Source: Oricola cellulosilytica
GTDB lineage: Bacteria; Pseudomonadota; Alphaproteobacteria; Rhizobiales; Rhizobiaceae
Length of the DNA stretch: 64,000 bases
Direction of reading: 5' to 3'
NCBI RefSeq assembly: GCF_019966575.1
Contig: NZ_JAINFK010000003.1
Location: 384,001 to 448,000 of the forward strand
The translations under genes were made by a program, and so were the position numbers. This document shows positions 23,077-33,192 of this stretch, piece by piece. The notes under the pieces are model-generated. The model had not been told where the DNA came from and did no database searches. It worked only from the letters and a program-made list of their open reading frames with translations. Every line of letters begins with the position of its first letter. Within the stretch, counting starts at the first letter, position 1.

Positions 23077-24237
23077 ATGAAATCCATCCTCAAATCCTGT
23101 ACCGCGCTGACGCTGTGCTGCAGCCTTGCGGGCCAGGCATCCGCCCAGGCCATGCTGGCCGAGATCGGACCGGGCGAAGGTCAGGTCGATATCGTCGCCT
23201 GGCCCGGCTATATCGAACGTGGTGAGACCGACAAGGCGTTCGACTGGGTCACCAGGTTCGAGGAAGCGTCGGGTTGCAAGGTCAACGTCAAGACTGCCAA
23301 CACTTCCGATGAGATGGTCGCGCTGATGAATGAGGGCGGCTTTGACCTGGTCACCGCCTCCGGTGACGCGTCTCTGCGCCTCATCGCCGGAAAGCGGGTG
23401 CAGCCAGTCAATATCGACCTGATCCCGAGCTGGGGTTCCGTCGACGACCGCCTGAAGGATGCGCCGTGGCACACGGTCGACGGCGTCCACTACGGCACGC
23501 CCTACATGTGGGGCCCGAACGTGTTGATGTACAACACCCAAGCCTTCGACGAAGCGCCGGCCAGCTGGAACGTCGTGTTCGAGGAAGTGACGCTCGACGA
23601 CGGCAAGTCCAACACGGGCCGCGTGCAGGCCTATGATGGCCCGATCCACATCGCTGACGCTGCCAACTACCTGATGGCACACCAGCCGGACCTCGGCATC
23701 AAGAACCCCTACGAGCTGAACGAGGACCAGTACAAGGCCGCCCTCGACCTGCTGCGCCAGCAGCGCACGCTGGTGTCGCGTTATTGGCACGACGCCTTCA
23801 TCCAGATGGACGATTTCAAGAATGAAGGTGTCGTCGCCTCGGGTTCGTGGCCGTTTCAAGTCAATATCCTGAAGAGCGAGGGCCAGCCGATCGCCTCGAC
23901 CATTCCGCAGGAAGGCGCGACGGGCTGGGCCGACACGACCATGCTGCACGCCGACGCTGCGCATCCAAACTGCTCCTATATGTGGATGGAGCACACGCTG
24001 TCCTCCAATCTGCAGAGCGATCTTTCGGTCTGGTTCGGCGCCGTGCCGAGCGTGCCCGCCGCCTGCACCGACGGGCGCGGCATGCAGACGGCAGAGGGCT
24101 GCACGGCAAACGGTCTCGACGACTTTGAGAAAATCAAGTTCTGGACCACGCCGGTTTCCAAATGCGAAAGCCAGGGCGAATGTGTGCCCTACTACCGTTG
24201 GGTTTCCGACTATATCGGGGTCATCGGCGGCCGCTGA
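23077..24237 (+). CDS. Periplasmic substrate-binding protein of Pot-type ABC transporter
   Basis: The 386-residue exported protein has a signal peptide (MKSILKSCTALTLCCSLAGQASAQA) and the PotD/PotF pattern: VDIVAWPGYIERG, SGCKVNVKTANTSDEMVALM, FDLVTASGDAS, GTPYMWGPNVLMYNT. Six Cys are in the mature part, mostly late (HPNCSYMW, AACTDG, EGCTANG, SKCESQGEC), which suggests disulfides. GGGAG precedes the ATG. It delivers a polyamine-like or related cationic amine to the permeases encoded next. Confidence 0.9.
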   Translation: MKSILKSCTALTLCCSLAGQASAQAMLAEIGPGEGQVDIVAWPGYIERGETDKAFDWVTRFEEASGCKVNVKTANTSDEMVALMNEGGFDLVTASGDASLRLIAGKRVQPVNIDLIPSWGSVDDRLKDAPWHTVDGVHYGTPYMWGPNVLMYNTQAFDEAPASWNVVFEEVTLDDGKSNTGRVQAYDGPIHIADAANYLMAHQPDLGIKNPYELNEDQYKAALDLLRQQRTLVSRYWHDAFIQMDDFKNEGVVASGSWPFQVNILKSEGQPIASTIPQEGATGWADTTMLHADAAHPNCSYMWMEHTLSSNLQSDLSVWFGAVPSVPAACTDGRGMQTAEGCTANGLDDFEKIKFWTTPVSKCESQGECVPYYRWVSDYIGVIGGR

Positions 24238-24307
24238 CCGACCATCTTCCATCGCGATGCAACTTCCGTCCGCCGGTTCGCCGGCGGACGGAACAACGGG
24301 ATATGCC

Positions 24308-25297
24308 ATGCAAACCGCTGTCGCCTTTTCCACAGTCTCGCGTCACTTTGGCGCCGTGCGCGCCGTCGACGACGTTGATCTCGAGATCAAGGAAGGCGAG
24401 TTCTTTGCCATGCTGGGGCCGTCCGGTTCGGGCAAGACCACATGCCTGCGCCTGATCGCGGGCTTCGAACAACCGACATCTGGTCATATCGAGATTTTCG
24501 GCGAGACCGCGGAGGGCGTCCCGCCCTACCGGCGCAACGTCAACACGGTTTTCCAAGACTACGCACTGTTTCCGCATCTGAGTGTCGCCGACAATGTCGC
24601 CTACGGGCCGATGATCCGCGGGGTTGCGAAGGCTGAACGCCGGAAGGCGGCGGATGAGGCTTTGTGCCTCGTTCAGCTTCCCGGCTACGGCGACCGCCGT
24701 CCGGGGCAATTGTCCGGCGGCCAGCGCCAGCGCGTCGCGCTTGCCCGCGCGCTCATCAACAAGCCGAAAGTGCTACTGCTCGACGAACCACTCGGGGCGC
24801 TAGATCTGAAACTGCGCGAGCAGATGCAGGAGGAACTCAAGGCCCTGCAGCGCTCGCTCGCCATCACATTTGTCTTCGTTACCCACGACCAGGGAGAGGC
24901 CCTGTCGATGGCCGACCGCGTCGCCGTGTTCAACGACGGGAAGATCATGCAGGTTGGGGCGCCCGAAGAGATCTACCGTGCGCCGCGCTCGCGCTTCGTC
25001 GCCAATTTCGTCGGCTCGTCAAATATCCTGCCGCCGGAGCTGACCGAGCGCCTCGCGGGCAACCGGTCCTGGGCAAGTCTACGTCCCGAGGCCATCCATA
25101 TCGCGGCCGGCGAGGGGCAACGGGCGACGGTCACCGGCTATTCCTATCTCGGCGCGGCGACGAGGCTTGCCGTCGATATGGGCGGACAGCGCCTGACCGT
25201 TTTGCTGCCGGCCAGTTCGGACGTGCCGGCGGTCGGGCAGCAGGTCTTCCTCACCTGGCAGCCCTCGGACCTTCACCTCATGGAGGACGAGCAGTGA
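24308..25297 (+). CDS. ATP-binding protein of Pot-type ABC transporter (PotA-like)
   Basis: The 329-residue ATPase has Walker A GPSGSGKTT, Q-loop QDYALFPHL, signature LSGGQRQRVALARAL, Walker B LLLDEPLGALD and switch His in VTHDQGEA. A C-terminal TOBE domain begins near residue 245. The ATG at 24308 has GGGA upstream and begins the family sequence AVAFSTVSRHFGAVRAVDDV. An in-frame start 183 bases upstream would overlap the binding-protein gene. The stop overlaps the GTG of the next gene. Confidence 0.95.
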   Translation: MQTAVAFSTVSRHFGAVRAVDDVDLEIKEGEFFAMLGPSGSGKTTCLRLIAGFEQPTSGHIEIFGETAEGVPPYRRNVNTVFQDYALFPHLSVADNVAYGPMIRGVAKAERRKAADEALCLVQLPGYGDRRPGQLSGGQRQRVALARALINKPKVLLLDEPLGALDLKLREQMQEELKALQRSLAITFVFVTHDQGEALSMADRVAVFNDGKIMQVGAPEEIYRAPRSRFVANFVGSSNILPPELTERLAGNRSWASLRPEAIHIAAGEGQRATVTGYSYLGAATRLAVDMGGQRLTVLLPASSDVPAVGQQVFLTWQPSDLHLMEDEQ

Positions 25298-26241
25298 GCG
25301 CGGCCTCTCACGCCATCCTGCCGGGACGCGGCGGCCTGTTCGGCTCGTTGTCGGACGTGCTTTGGCGCAATCCGCGCCTCATGCTGTTCCTGATGCTGAC
25401 GCCGCCCTTATTGTGGCTGGGCGTCATCTATCTGGGCTCCCTCTTCGCGTTGCTCGCCCAGAGCTTCTTCTCGATCGACGAGTTCTCCGGCCTGATAAAA
25501 TACGAATGGACGCTGAAGACCTATGCCGAGCTGCTGCGGCCGGCCAATCTCGACATAATCGTCCGCACGGTCAGCATGGCCGTCGCTGTGACGCTGGCGT
25601 CCGCGGTCATCGCCTTTCCCATAGCCTATTACGCGGCGCGCTATGCGCGAGGTAAGTGGAAGGCGTTGTTCTATCTCGGCGCCATGCTGCCGCTGTGGTC
25701 GAGCTACCTGGTCAAGGTCTATGCGTGGAAGCTGATCCTCGCCAAGGAAGGCATCCTCAACTGGATCTTCGCCAAGCTGCACCTGACGCCGGTACTCGAG
25801 GCATGGCTCGCGATCCCGGTCATCGGCGGCAACTCGCTGTCGGTCAGCTATACCGGCACCTTCCTTGTCTTCGTCTATGTCTGGCTGCCCTACATGATCC
25901 TGCCGACCCAAGCGGCGCTGGAGCGGGTGCCGGAATCGATGCTCGAGGCGTCGTCCGACCTCGGCGGCTCGCCGGTCCAGACATTCCGCCACGTGCTGCT
26001 GCCGCTGGCGCTGCCCGGCATCATCGCTGGTTCGATCTTCACCTTCTCGTTGACGCTCGGCGACTACATCATCCCGCAGATCGTCGGTTCCTCGCGGCTG
26101 TTCATCGGCCAGGCGGTTTATGCCCACCAGGGCACGGCGGGTAATATTCCGCTTGCCGCCGCCTTCACGGTCGTCCCGATCGTCATCATGGGTTTCTATC
26201 TCTGGATGGCAAAACGCCAGGGGGCTTTCGATGCGCTCTGA
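25294..26241 (+). CDS. ABC transporter permease (PotB-like)
   Basis: The 315-residue inner-membrane protein starts at GTG 25294, which overlaps the ATPase stop (GTGA). It has six probable membrane segments, the first near residues 29-50 ([22 protein letters not shown]). The EAA motif for contact with the ATPase is [25 protein letters not shown]. It forms the pore together with the PotC-like permease whose gene overlaps its end. Confidence 0.93.
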   Translation: MSAASHAILPGRGGLFGSLSDVLWRNPRLMLFLMLTPPLLWLGVIYLGSLFALLAQSFFSIDEFSGLIKYEWTLKTYAELLRPANLDIIVRTVSMAVAVTLASAVIAFPIAYYAARYARGKWKALFYLGAMLPLWSSYLVKVYAWKLILAKEGILNWIFAKLHLTPVLEAWLAIPVIGGNSLSVSYTGTFLVFVYVWLPYMILPTQAALERVPESMLEASSDLGGSPVQTFRHVLLPLALPGIIAGSIFTFSLTLGDYIIPQIVGSSRLFIGQAVYAHQGTAGNIPLAAAFTVVPIVIMGFYLWMAKRQGAFDAL

Positions 26242-27046
26242 CCCTAACGGCAAGGCCCCGCTCGGCCTCAAGATCGCCGCCGCCGCGGGGCTCCTGTTTC
26301 TGCACCTGCCGATCCTCTTGATCTTCGTCTACGCCTTCACCACCGAGGACCGCAGCTACCAGTGGCCGCCGCCCGGGCTTACGCTGAAGTGGTTCGCGGT
26401 CACATGGAACAGGCCGGATGTCTGGGAGGCGCTTGGACTTTCGGTGCGTGTTGCCGCGATCTCGACGGTGATGGCCCTGATCCTCGGCACGCTCTGCGCG
26501 GCGGCTGTTTCGCGCACGAAGTTCTTCGGCCGCGAAACGATATCGTTGCTGGTGATCCTGCCGATCGCCTTGCCGGGCATCATCACCGGTATCGCGCTGC
26601 GCTCGGCGTTCAACCTGGCGGACGTCCCGTTCTCGTTCTGGACGATCGTGCTTGGCCACGCGACTTTCTGCGTCGTCGTCGTCTACAACAACGCGATCGC
26701 ACGCTTCCGCCGCACCTCCGGTTCGCTGATCGAGGCGTCGATGGATCTCGGCGCCGATGGCTTCCAGACATTTCGCCATGTGGTGCTGCCGAATATCGGC
26801 ACCGCGCTGCTGGCCGGCGGCATGCTCGCATTCGCGCTGTCCTTTGACGAGGTGATCGTCACCACTTTCACCGCCGGTCAGCAGGCGACGCTGCCGATCT
26901 GGATGCTCGAGGAACTCGTCCGTCCCCGCCAGCGCCCCGTCACCAACGTGGTTGCGATGGTGGTCGTGCTGGTGACGTTCCTGCCAATCCTCGCGGCCTA
27001 TTACCTCACCCGCGACGGCGACCGGATCGCCGGCAGCGGCAAGTGA
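26231..27046 (+). CDS. ABC transporter permease (PotC-like)
   Basis: This 271-residue membrane protein starts at ATG 26231, inside the last codons of the PotB-like gene (11-base overlap), showing tight coupling. It has about six membrane segments and the EAA motif [23 protein letters not shown]. It completes a binding protein/ATPase/two-permease importer of the spermidine/putrescine type. Confidence 0.93.
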   Translation: MRSDPNGKAPLGLKIAAAAGLLFLHLPILLIFVYAFTTEDRSYQWPPPGLTLKWFAVTWNRPDVWEALGLSVRVAAISTVMALILGTLCAAAVSRTKFFGRETISLLVILPIALPGIITGIALRSAFNLADVPFSFWTIVLGHATFCVVVVYNNAIARFRRTSGSLIEASMDLGADGFQTFRHVVLPNIGTALLAGGMLAFALSFDEVIVTTFTAGQQATLPIWMLEELVRPRQRPVTNVVAMVVVLVTFLPILAAYYLTRDGDRIAGSGK

Positions 27047-27069
27047 ACTTCTGAAAAGGGAGAAGCCCC

Positions 27070-28494
27070 ATGGATACCCAAATGCTGATCGGCGGCAACC
27101 TCGAGAAGGGTGCGGACGCCGAGGAAAACATCCTCAATCCAAAGACGGGCGAATCCGTCTTGCATCTGCCCGAGGCGAGCCTCGACCAGATCGACCGAGC
27201 CGTGGACGCGGCTGACAAGGCGTTTGCGACCTGGTCGCGAACGACACCCGCCGAACGCTCGGCCTATCTCTTGAAGATCGCCGACCGCATCGAGGCCGAG
27301 GCCGATGGTTTCGCCGCGCTGGAGGCGCTCAACTGTGGCAAGCCGATCAATGCGGTGCGTGATGACGAGATCCCGGCCATTGTCGATTGCTACCGCTTCT
27401 TCGCGGGTGCGGTTCGCTGCACGCCGGGCAATGCCGCCGGAGAATACCTCTCCGGCTTCACCTCGATGATCCGCCGCGATCCGATCGGCATCGTCGCCTC
27501 CATCGCGCCGTGGAACTACCCGCTGATGATGATGGCCTGGAAGCTCGCGCCGGCCATCGGCGGCGGCAACACGGTCGTCTTCAAGCCGTCGGAACAGACG
27601 CCGTTGACGGCGCTGAAGATGGCGAAGATCCTCGCAGACGTCCTGCCCAAGGGCGTGGTCAACGTCGTTCTCGGCCGCGGCGAGAGCGTCGGCAACGCGC
27701 TGATCGACCACTCCAGGGTCAACATGATCTCGATCACCGGCGACGTCGCAACCGGCAAGAAAGTGCTGCAGGCCGCCGCCAAATCGGTCAAACGCACCCA
27801 CCTGGAACTCGGCGGCAAGGCCCCGGTCATCGTTTTCGACGACGCCGATGTCGACGCCGTAGTCGAGGGCGTGCGCACCTTCGGCTACTACAATGCCGGG
27901 CAGGACTGCACCGCCGCGTGCCGCATCTACGCCGCGCCGAAAATCCACGATAAGCTGGTCGCTGACCTGTCTGCCGCCGTCTCGACGATCAAATATGCGA
28001 GCGAGGACGACAGCGAGAACGAGATCGGCCCGCTGATCTCGCAGCGCCAGCGCGACCGCGTGGCAAGCTTCGTAGAGCGGGCCTCGACAATGAACCACAT
28101 GGAAATCACCGCCGGCGGCAAGGCACATGAGGGCAACGGCTTCTTCTACCAGCCGACCGTCATCGCCGGCGCGCTGCAGACTGACGAGATCGTTCGCCGC
28201 GAGGTGTTCGGCCCCGTGGTTTCGGTGACCCGCTTTACCGATGTGGACGAGGCCGTCGCATGGGCGAACGACTCCGACTATGGCTTGGCGTCCTCCGTGT
28301 GGACCAAGGACGTTTCGAAAGCGATGGAATGCGCCGCCCGGCTTCAATATGGCTGCACTTGGATTAATACGCATTTCATGCTGTGCAACGAAATGCCCCA
28401 CGGCGGCTTGAAGAAGTCCGGCTACGGTAAGGACATGTCACTCTACGCGCTGGAGGACTACACGGCCGTTCGCCACGTCATGATTGCTCACTAA
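27070..28494 (+). CDS. Gamma-aminobutyraldehyde-type aldehyde dehydrogenase
   Basis: This 474-residue NAD-dependent aldehyde dehydrogenase has the substrate channel motif [18 protein letters not shown], the general-base Glu in LELGGKAP and the catalytic Cys in [11 protein letters not shown]. Its closest look is to the PatD/YdcW group that oxidises 4-aminobutyraldehyde to GABA in putrescine breakdown. It follows the transporter after 23 bases with a GGGAG site, so it is in the same operon. Betaine-aldehyde-like substrates are an alternative. Confidence 0.88.
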   Translation: MDTQMLIGGNLEKGADAEENILNPKTGESVLHLPEASLDQIDRAVDAADKAFATWSRTTPAERSAYLLKIADRIEAEADGFAALEALNCGKPINAVRDDEIPAIVDCYRFFAGAVRCTPGNAAGEYLSGFTSMIRRDPIGIVASIAPWNYPLMMMAWKLAPAIGGGNTVVFKPSEQTPLTALKMAKILADVLPKGVVNVVLGRGESVGNALIDHSRVNMISITGDVATGKKVLQAAAKSVKRTHLELGGKAPVIVFDDADVDAVVEGVRTFGYYNAGQDCTAACRIYAAPKIHDKLVADLSAAVSTIKYASEDDSENEIGPLISQRQRDRVASFVERASTMNHMEITAGGKAHEGNGFFYQPTVIAGALQTDEIVRREVFGPVVSVTRFTDVDEAVAWANDSDYGLASSVWTKDVSKAMECAARLQYGCTWINTHFMLCNEMPHGGLKKSGYGKDMSLYALEDYTAVRHVMIAH

Positions 28495-29004
28495 GAAGCG
28501 ATGACAGTCAGCGACGGCTTTTCAGAAAGCCGCCACTGAATGACCCTTCGAGTCGCGCAGCTCATTGTCAGCACTTCAAGGGGGCAGCATCGGAAAATTA
28601 TTTATGTGTGGTCAGTCTCTGCCGTCCGGCAGCCTGTCGGAGAAAGGCGCACTCGTGAGGGCCGGCGTTGTCGATTTCGCCGTGGCTGAGATCGACGGCC
28701 AGTCCGGGCACGGTTGTTCGCGCGAGGCTGCCTACGCGGCGCAGGCGAGATGAGGCAAGGTCGACGGTGCTGCAACGCCGAATGTGGAACAGAGGGCGGC
28801 CGCGATACGCGAAGCGGGAGCGGTCAACTCCAGGCTGCCAAGAGAGTTCTTCGCCTCTGACTGACAGCCCGGCCAGTATGCGCAACCAAGATCTAGCCTT
28901 GGTGAAGAAGGGGCGGCTTGTTTCGCTAGCGGCGGCCTGTGCCGAAGCGCATTGCCACCTCAAGGGGCGACCAGCGTCAGGCGAGGCTTAGCCGCCGGGG
29001 CGCG
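28495..29004. other. 510-base stretch without a convincing gene
   Basis: A short hairpin at 28515-28532 (CGGCTTT-TCAG-AAAGCCG) lies 20 bases after the aldehyde dehydrogenase stop but lacks a T-run. The rest has only short open frames on both strands (for example 28565-28753 plus and 28598-28963 minus) without ribosome sites or recognisable domains. It could be a remnant region. I see no firm feature. Confidence 0.45.
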
Positions 29005-29466
29005 TCAGTCCACGCAGAGCTCGCCTTCGTAGCGGAGAGTGACGAGACCCGTGATCGTGTCTGCGATCCCGTCATTTCTCAGCGTGCCCGTCGCTCCGGC
29101 GAGCGGACCGGCTCCGTCTTGGATCGTATACTCCGTCATCATGTGAAAGACGCCATCCTCTCCGGGGATAGGCGTCCAGGTCGCGGTATCGGACGTCCTG
29201 AGGGTGCCGCGTGAACGGGTGACGAAGTCGTGCGCTAAGCTTAGCGCCAGCACGCCGTCTTTTCCTTCGGACTGATCCAGCAGCACCGCCCGGGTCGCGC
29301 CAGCCAGATCGCCGCTGACGCTTCCAAGAACATTGACGGGCTCGCCTCCGACCACCGAGGCGTCGATCGTTCCCGCGACCGTGCGGCACTCGGCCGAGGC
29401 GGTGGCCGGTGCAAGCGTGAGGTGCAGCGACGCGGCGAGAGAGCTGCAGACGACTTTCGTGAACAT
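29005..29466 (-). CDS. Small exported protein of unknown function
   Basis: The 153-residue protein begins with a signal peptide (MFTKVVCSSLAASLHLTLAPATASAEC) and AAGGAGA lies before the ATG. The mature part is rich in Gly/Thr and ends LAGATGTLRNDGIADTITGLVTLRYEGELCVD. The two Cys, at the start and end of the mature chain, could form a disulfide that closes a beta-barrel. I do not recognise the family. It is divergent from the winged-helix/TPR regulator, which may control it. Confidence 0.7.
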   Translation of the reverse strand: MFTKVVCSSLAASLHLTLAPATASAECRTVAGTIDASVVGGEPVNVLGSVSGDLAGATRAVLLDQSEGKDGVLALSLAHDFVTRSRGTLRTSDTATWTPIPGEDGVFHMMTEYTIQDGAGPLAGATGTLRNDGIADTITGLVTLRYEGELCVD

Positions 29467-29618
29467 GATCGTTCTCCTTCCCTTCGGCGAGGGCCGCACC
29501 CTCACACGCCGGAGCCATGCTACGCCCTCTCTCGTCGAGCCGCTTGAAGTTTTCCTTCGGGACTTCTTGAGATTTGTGCTTTTCTCGGGTTAACCGCCGA
29601 TAGACCTATGGACCGAGG

Positions 29619-31115
29619 ATGAAGTATCGCTTTTGCGGACTGGAGCTCGACGTCGGCGCGCGGACGCTTGAGGTCGACGGAGTGCACGTTCATGTCGAGC
29701 CTCAGGTCTTCGACCTGATCGTCTACCTCGTCGAGAACCGTGGGCGCGTCGTGGACAAGGACGAGCTGCTTGCTCGGGTCTGGAAGGGGAGAGTGGTTTC
29801 CGACGCGACTATCGCCACGCGGATCAACGCGGCGCGCCGAGTTCTCCGCGACGACGGGCGCCGCCAGCACATCATCGCCACACTGCCGCGCCGGGGATTT
29901 CGTTTTGCGGCCGAAGTGGGCGTGAATGGCGAGACGCAGGGACGGCCAACAGTTGCCGTAACGCCTCTTTCCCTTTTGTCAGATGATAGGTCGAACGGGT
30001 ATCTCGCACGCGGCTTGGCCGACCAACTGGCCGCCACGCTCGGTCAAGCGGGCTGGTTCGACATCCGGGACACGGCTGCCTCGTTCGCGTCGTCCCTTGA
30101 GGGCGCCGGGCCCGCAGAGATGGCGCGCAAACTGAAGGCCGACTATCTGGTGACGGGCTCCCTCCAAACGAACGGCGACGTCCTGAGGCTCTTCGTCCGG
30201 CTGATCGACCCGCGAAACGACCACCAAGTTTGGTCAGCAACGTTCTCGGGTGGGCATGGCGACCTGTTCGCCATGCAGGATCGAATGGCGGGACAGGTGC
30301 TTGGCGAGCTCGAGCCGAGGCTGAGGCGAATTGAACTGCTGCGCAGCGCCGAGCGCCACGGGAGCCTGAGCGCCTTCGACCATTACCTGCGCGCGGCGGA
30401 CGCTCTGAGAGCGATGTCCTTGTCTGCTATGCACGCGGCCTGCGTCGATCTCGACAAGGCCGTGCTAGCGCATCCGGCCTACGCCGCCGCTCATGGCATG
30501 CGCGCGTGGATTGCGACGCTGATGCTGCCCCACGGTCGCCGGGTCGACGCGGTCAGAGAACGTGAGCGCGCCCGCTTCGCCGTTTCCGAGGGAAGCTTCG
30601 ACTGCGACGCCCTTTCGATGGGTGGGTATGCGCTCGGCTTCTTCGATCGCGACCCAGCGACGGGGCTCGGCTATGTCCGCCGTGCGTTGGCGCTCAACCC
30701 GAGCTCTGCTCGCTCGCATGATTTTGCCGGATGGTTGCTACTCTATGGCGGGGGGTCGGGCGAGGCGCTCGCCCATTTCGACCGCGCTCTATCTCTCTGC
30801 CCAATCGACGAGTTCGGATTTCGCATGCTTACAGGGCGCGCCTTCGCGCACCTCTACCAGCACGATTTCGAGGCGGCGGTCTTGGATGCGCGTCGCGCGC
30901 ATGCGGCGGCGCCGAGCTACACGGTTTGCCACCGCGTCCTAATCGCCGCGCTCGCCCATCTCGGCCGTAGAGCGGAGGCTAGGGCCACTCTCCGCGATCT
31001 CCTGTCAATCCGTCCGGGCCTGACGCTCGCCCGCTTCGCCAAGGAAACGCGTTTTGACGATCCGGCTGACCGAGAAGTGCTCTTCGGCGGGCTGAAGCAG
31101 GCAGGCCTAACCTAG
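29619..31115 (+). CDS. Winged-helix (OmpR/CadC-type DNA-binding) transcriptional regulator with TPR repeats
   Basis: This 498-residue protein has an N-terminal OmpR-type DNA-binding domain (residues 1-98: EPQVFDLIVYLVENRGRVVDKDELLARVWKG, then HIIATLPRRGFRF). A FlgO/adenylate-cyclase-like segment (GLADQLAATLGQAGWFDIRDT, then ADYLVTGSLQTNGDVLRLFVRLID) follows. TPR-like helices run from about residue 240. There is no receiver domain and no membrane segment, so it is not a classical CadC. The 152-base divergent gap to the exported protein gene probably holds its target. Confidence 0.85.
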   Translation: MKYRFCGLELDVGARTLEVDGVHVHVEPQVFDLIVYLVENRGRVVDKDELLARVWKGRVVSDATIATRINAARRVLRDDGRRQHIIATLPRRGFRFAAEVGVNGETQGRPTVAVTPLSLLSDDRSNGYLARGLADQLAATLGQAGWFDIRDTAASFASSLEGAGPAEMARKLKADYLVTGSLQTNGDVLRLFVRLIDPRNDHQVWSATFSGGHGDLFAMQDRMAGQVLGELEPRLRRIELLRSAERHGSLSAFDHYLRAADALRAMSLSAMHAACVDLDKAVLAHPAYAAAHGMRAWIATLMLPHGRRVDAVRERERARFAVSEGSFDCDALSMGGYALGFFDRDPATGLGYVRRALALNPSSARSHDFAGWLLLYGGGSGEALAHFDRALSLCPIDEFGFRMLTGRAFAHLYQHDFEAAVLDARRAHAAAPSYTVCHRVLIAALAHLGRRAEARATLRDLLSIRPGLTLARFAKETRFDDPADREVLFGGLKQAGLT

Positions 31116-31494
31116 CGTTGCGACCAGAGAAGGTTCGAGGTCAGCCGTACACCCTCCGCCAAGGGGCAGGTCTCCGATTCCGACAGAAGCGCCGCCCCCA
31201 GTCCTTGTTCGCCGTGATCGGCGGTCGGCCGTCCGGCGAGATTGCGAATTGGGAGCACTCGGTTCGCTTGGAAAGCGGCAACTCGAATCTCCGTCATCTG
31301 TTTTCGTACAGGCTTTATCTCGAGGAGAGCGAAGGGCTCGCCGAAAAGACCGTGGATGAGCATATGTGATCGCTCGCCCGCATGAGGCATGTCCACATTC
31401 GTTTGCGCGCCGGGTCATTGTGATGCGTTCTTCACATGGCAGGAAGTTCATACCGAAAGCCCGCTGGCCCCCGCATTGCGTGTTTGGGACTTTG
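31116..31494. other. 379-base stretch without a convincing gene
   Basis: It separates two convergent units: the TPR regulator reading in from the left and the FAH-type hydrolase from the right. Short open frames occur but show no ribosome site or recognisable domain. No clear terminator was found. Confidence 0.45.
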
Positions 31495-32433
31495 TCACGC
31501 TCGTTCAACAACGGCGTTCTGCAGCGCACCGACATTTTCAATTTCGCTGATCACGGTGTCTCCGGGAAGACAGTATCGGGTGGCTGCGATTAGACCCTCC
31601 GTCGGGGTCCAGGTGCCCCCCAGTTCCCGGTCGACCGACCAAGCGGTTCCGGCGGGTGTGCCAGTCAGGATAACCATGCCCGGCTTCAAGGTGAAATTGG
31701 TCGAAAAGAAGTGGATAAGCTCTGCGCAGGACCAGATCATGTCGGCGGTGTTTGCCTGTTGGCGAAGCTCGCCATTGACAGTCGTTCTCAACATTAGCGT
31801 TTGCGGATCGGGAATTTCGGACGTCGTGGCGATCACCGGACCGAGCGGCAGGCTCGTATCGAAAGCCTTTCCCCGGCCAAGTTCGTAAAATACCACGCCT
31901 TCCGGGGTGCGCCGCACCTGTCGATCACGGGCGGTGACGTCATTTGCGATGGTGTAACCGAAGACGTGCGATAGAGCGTCGTCTACCGGTATATGACGGC
32001 CGGGGCGCCCGACCACAACCGCCAGTTCGGTTTCGCAGTCGAGTTTCCGGGTCAACCGCGGATCATGGACAATGTCCTCACCGGGGCCAATCACGCAGTC
32101 CGATGTCTTCAGAAAGAATTCGGGTTCCCGCCCGCTGAGCGGCGAACCGGCCTTCTCGGCGTTGTGTGCACGATAGTTGCTTCCGGCGCACAGAACCGTC
32201 GAGGGAAGGAGGGGAGCGGCGATCCGGAGTTCGTCCATACCCCTTACAGATCTCGCCGGCGGGTTACGGGCAATCTCCGTGGCGATTTCCTCGGCCGCTT
32301 CGCCGCCCTCGATGAAGGACAGCATGCTCCTGAACTCGTCACGCTCGTCGGCCGCCAGCAGATCGATCGCAGTATTCCCGGCCTGGAGGAAAAGCCGCCG
32401 CACCGATCCGTCGACGAAGCTTCCCAGTCTCAT
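31495..32433 (-). CDS. Fumarylacetoacetate hydrolase family protein
   Basis: The 312-residue protein has the FAH fold. LCAGSNYRAHNAEKAG starts the catalytic domain near residue 81. Metal ligands are expected in LDCETELAVVVG (Glu pair) and NDVTARDRQ (Asp). MVILTGTPAGTAWS follows near the C-terminus. Members cleave or hydrate 2-oxo acids, or decarboxylate oxaloacetate. GAGGAGG precedes the ATG. It is last in a gntR-permease-hydrolase operon; a second FAH gene lies on the other side of the regulator. Confidence 0.88.
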   Translation of the reverse strand: MRLGSFVDGSVRRLFLQAGNTAIDLLAADERDEFRSMLSFIEGGEAAEEIATEIARNPPARSVRGMDELRIAAPLLPSTVLCAGSNYRAHNAEKAGSPLSGREPEFFLKTSDCVIGPGEDIVHDPRLTRKLDCETELAVVVGRPGRHIPVDDALSHVFGYTIANDVTARDRQVRRTPEGVVFYELGRGKAFDTSLPLGPVIATTSEIPDPQTLMLRTTVNGELRQQANTADMIWSCAELIHFFSTNFTLKPGMVILTGTPAGTAWSVDRELGGTWTPTEGLIAATRYCLPGDTVISEIENVGALQNAVVERA

Positions 32434-32445
32434 GGCGCCACCTCC

Positions 32446-33192
32446 TCAGGAAAGCAGAAACGACATGGTCAAGACCAGGCCGAGCCCGGCGACCCCTGTC
32501 CGCACCACCGCCTCGGGCAGACGCCTCGTGATGCTGGCGCCGATGTAGCCGCCGAATATTCCGCCGGTCAGCACACAAAGCGCCGCCACCCAGTCGACGA
32601 GGCCTGACATCATCATTGGCACCACTGCCACCGACTGGATCGAGGCGGCAAACAGGTTCTTGGCGCCGTTCACATGGCTGACGCCGGCTCCTGAAGAGGC
32701 TGACAGCACGGCGAGCAGCATGAAGCCTAGCCCGGCGCCAAAAAAGCCGCCATAAAAGCCGAACACCGCCAAGAGGACAGCAGTCGCGGCTTTCAGCCGG
32801 TCGCCCGGAAAGGCCCAACGCATCAAGGCGGTCGTTCTCGGGCCCAATATGATCGCGCCGACCGCCAGGACGAGGAGTACCGGAACGACCGTGACGAATG
32901 CTTCGTTGCTGGCGTTGACCATCACGATGGCGCCGGCAAGGGCGCCGGCGAGCGCCGGGAGCATCTGACGGAAAAGCTTGCGCAACTCGCCCGCCACTTC
33001 CCGCCGGTATACCCACACGGCCGGAAGCTGCGCAGGCCACAGCGCGACGCCTTGCGTGACATTCGCCGCAATCGGAGGCAGGCCTGTCGCCAGAAGCATC
33101 GGGAAAACAAAGATCTTCGCGCCGCCGGCCGCAGCGTTCACCGCCCCGCCGACCAGGCCCGCGGCCAGAAAGACCAGGATTTCGACCGTCAT
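32446..33192 (-). CDS. TauE/SafE (TSUP) family membrane permease
   Basis: The 248-residue protein has about eight hydrophobic segments and the duplicated TSUP motif (GLVGGAVNAAAGGAKIFVFPMLLA in the first half, GFYGGFFGAGLGFMLLAVLS in the second). TSUP proteins export or import sulfonates, sulfite or small organic anions. The ATG at 33192 overlaps the gntR stop (ATGA). It is located between regulator and hydrolase, so it probably moves the acid handled by this cluster. Confidence 0.87.
   Translation of the reverse strand: MTVEILVFLAAGLVGGAVNAAAGGAKIFVFPMLLATGLPPIAANVTQGVALWPAQLPAVWVYRREVAGELRKLFRQMLPALAGALAGAIVMVNASNEAFVTVVPVLLVLAVGAIILGPRTTALMRWAFPGDRLKAATAVLLAVFGFYGGFFGAGLGFMLLAVLSASSGAGVSHVNGAKNLFAASIQSVAVVPMMMSGLVDWVAALCVLTGGIFGGYIGASITRRLPEAVVRTGVAGLGLVLTMSFLLS

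Noticed and set aside
28515-28532. Hairpin after the aldehyde dehydrogenase as a terminator
   Set aside because: The stem is only 7 bp and no T-run follows on either strand.
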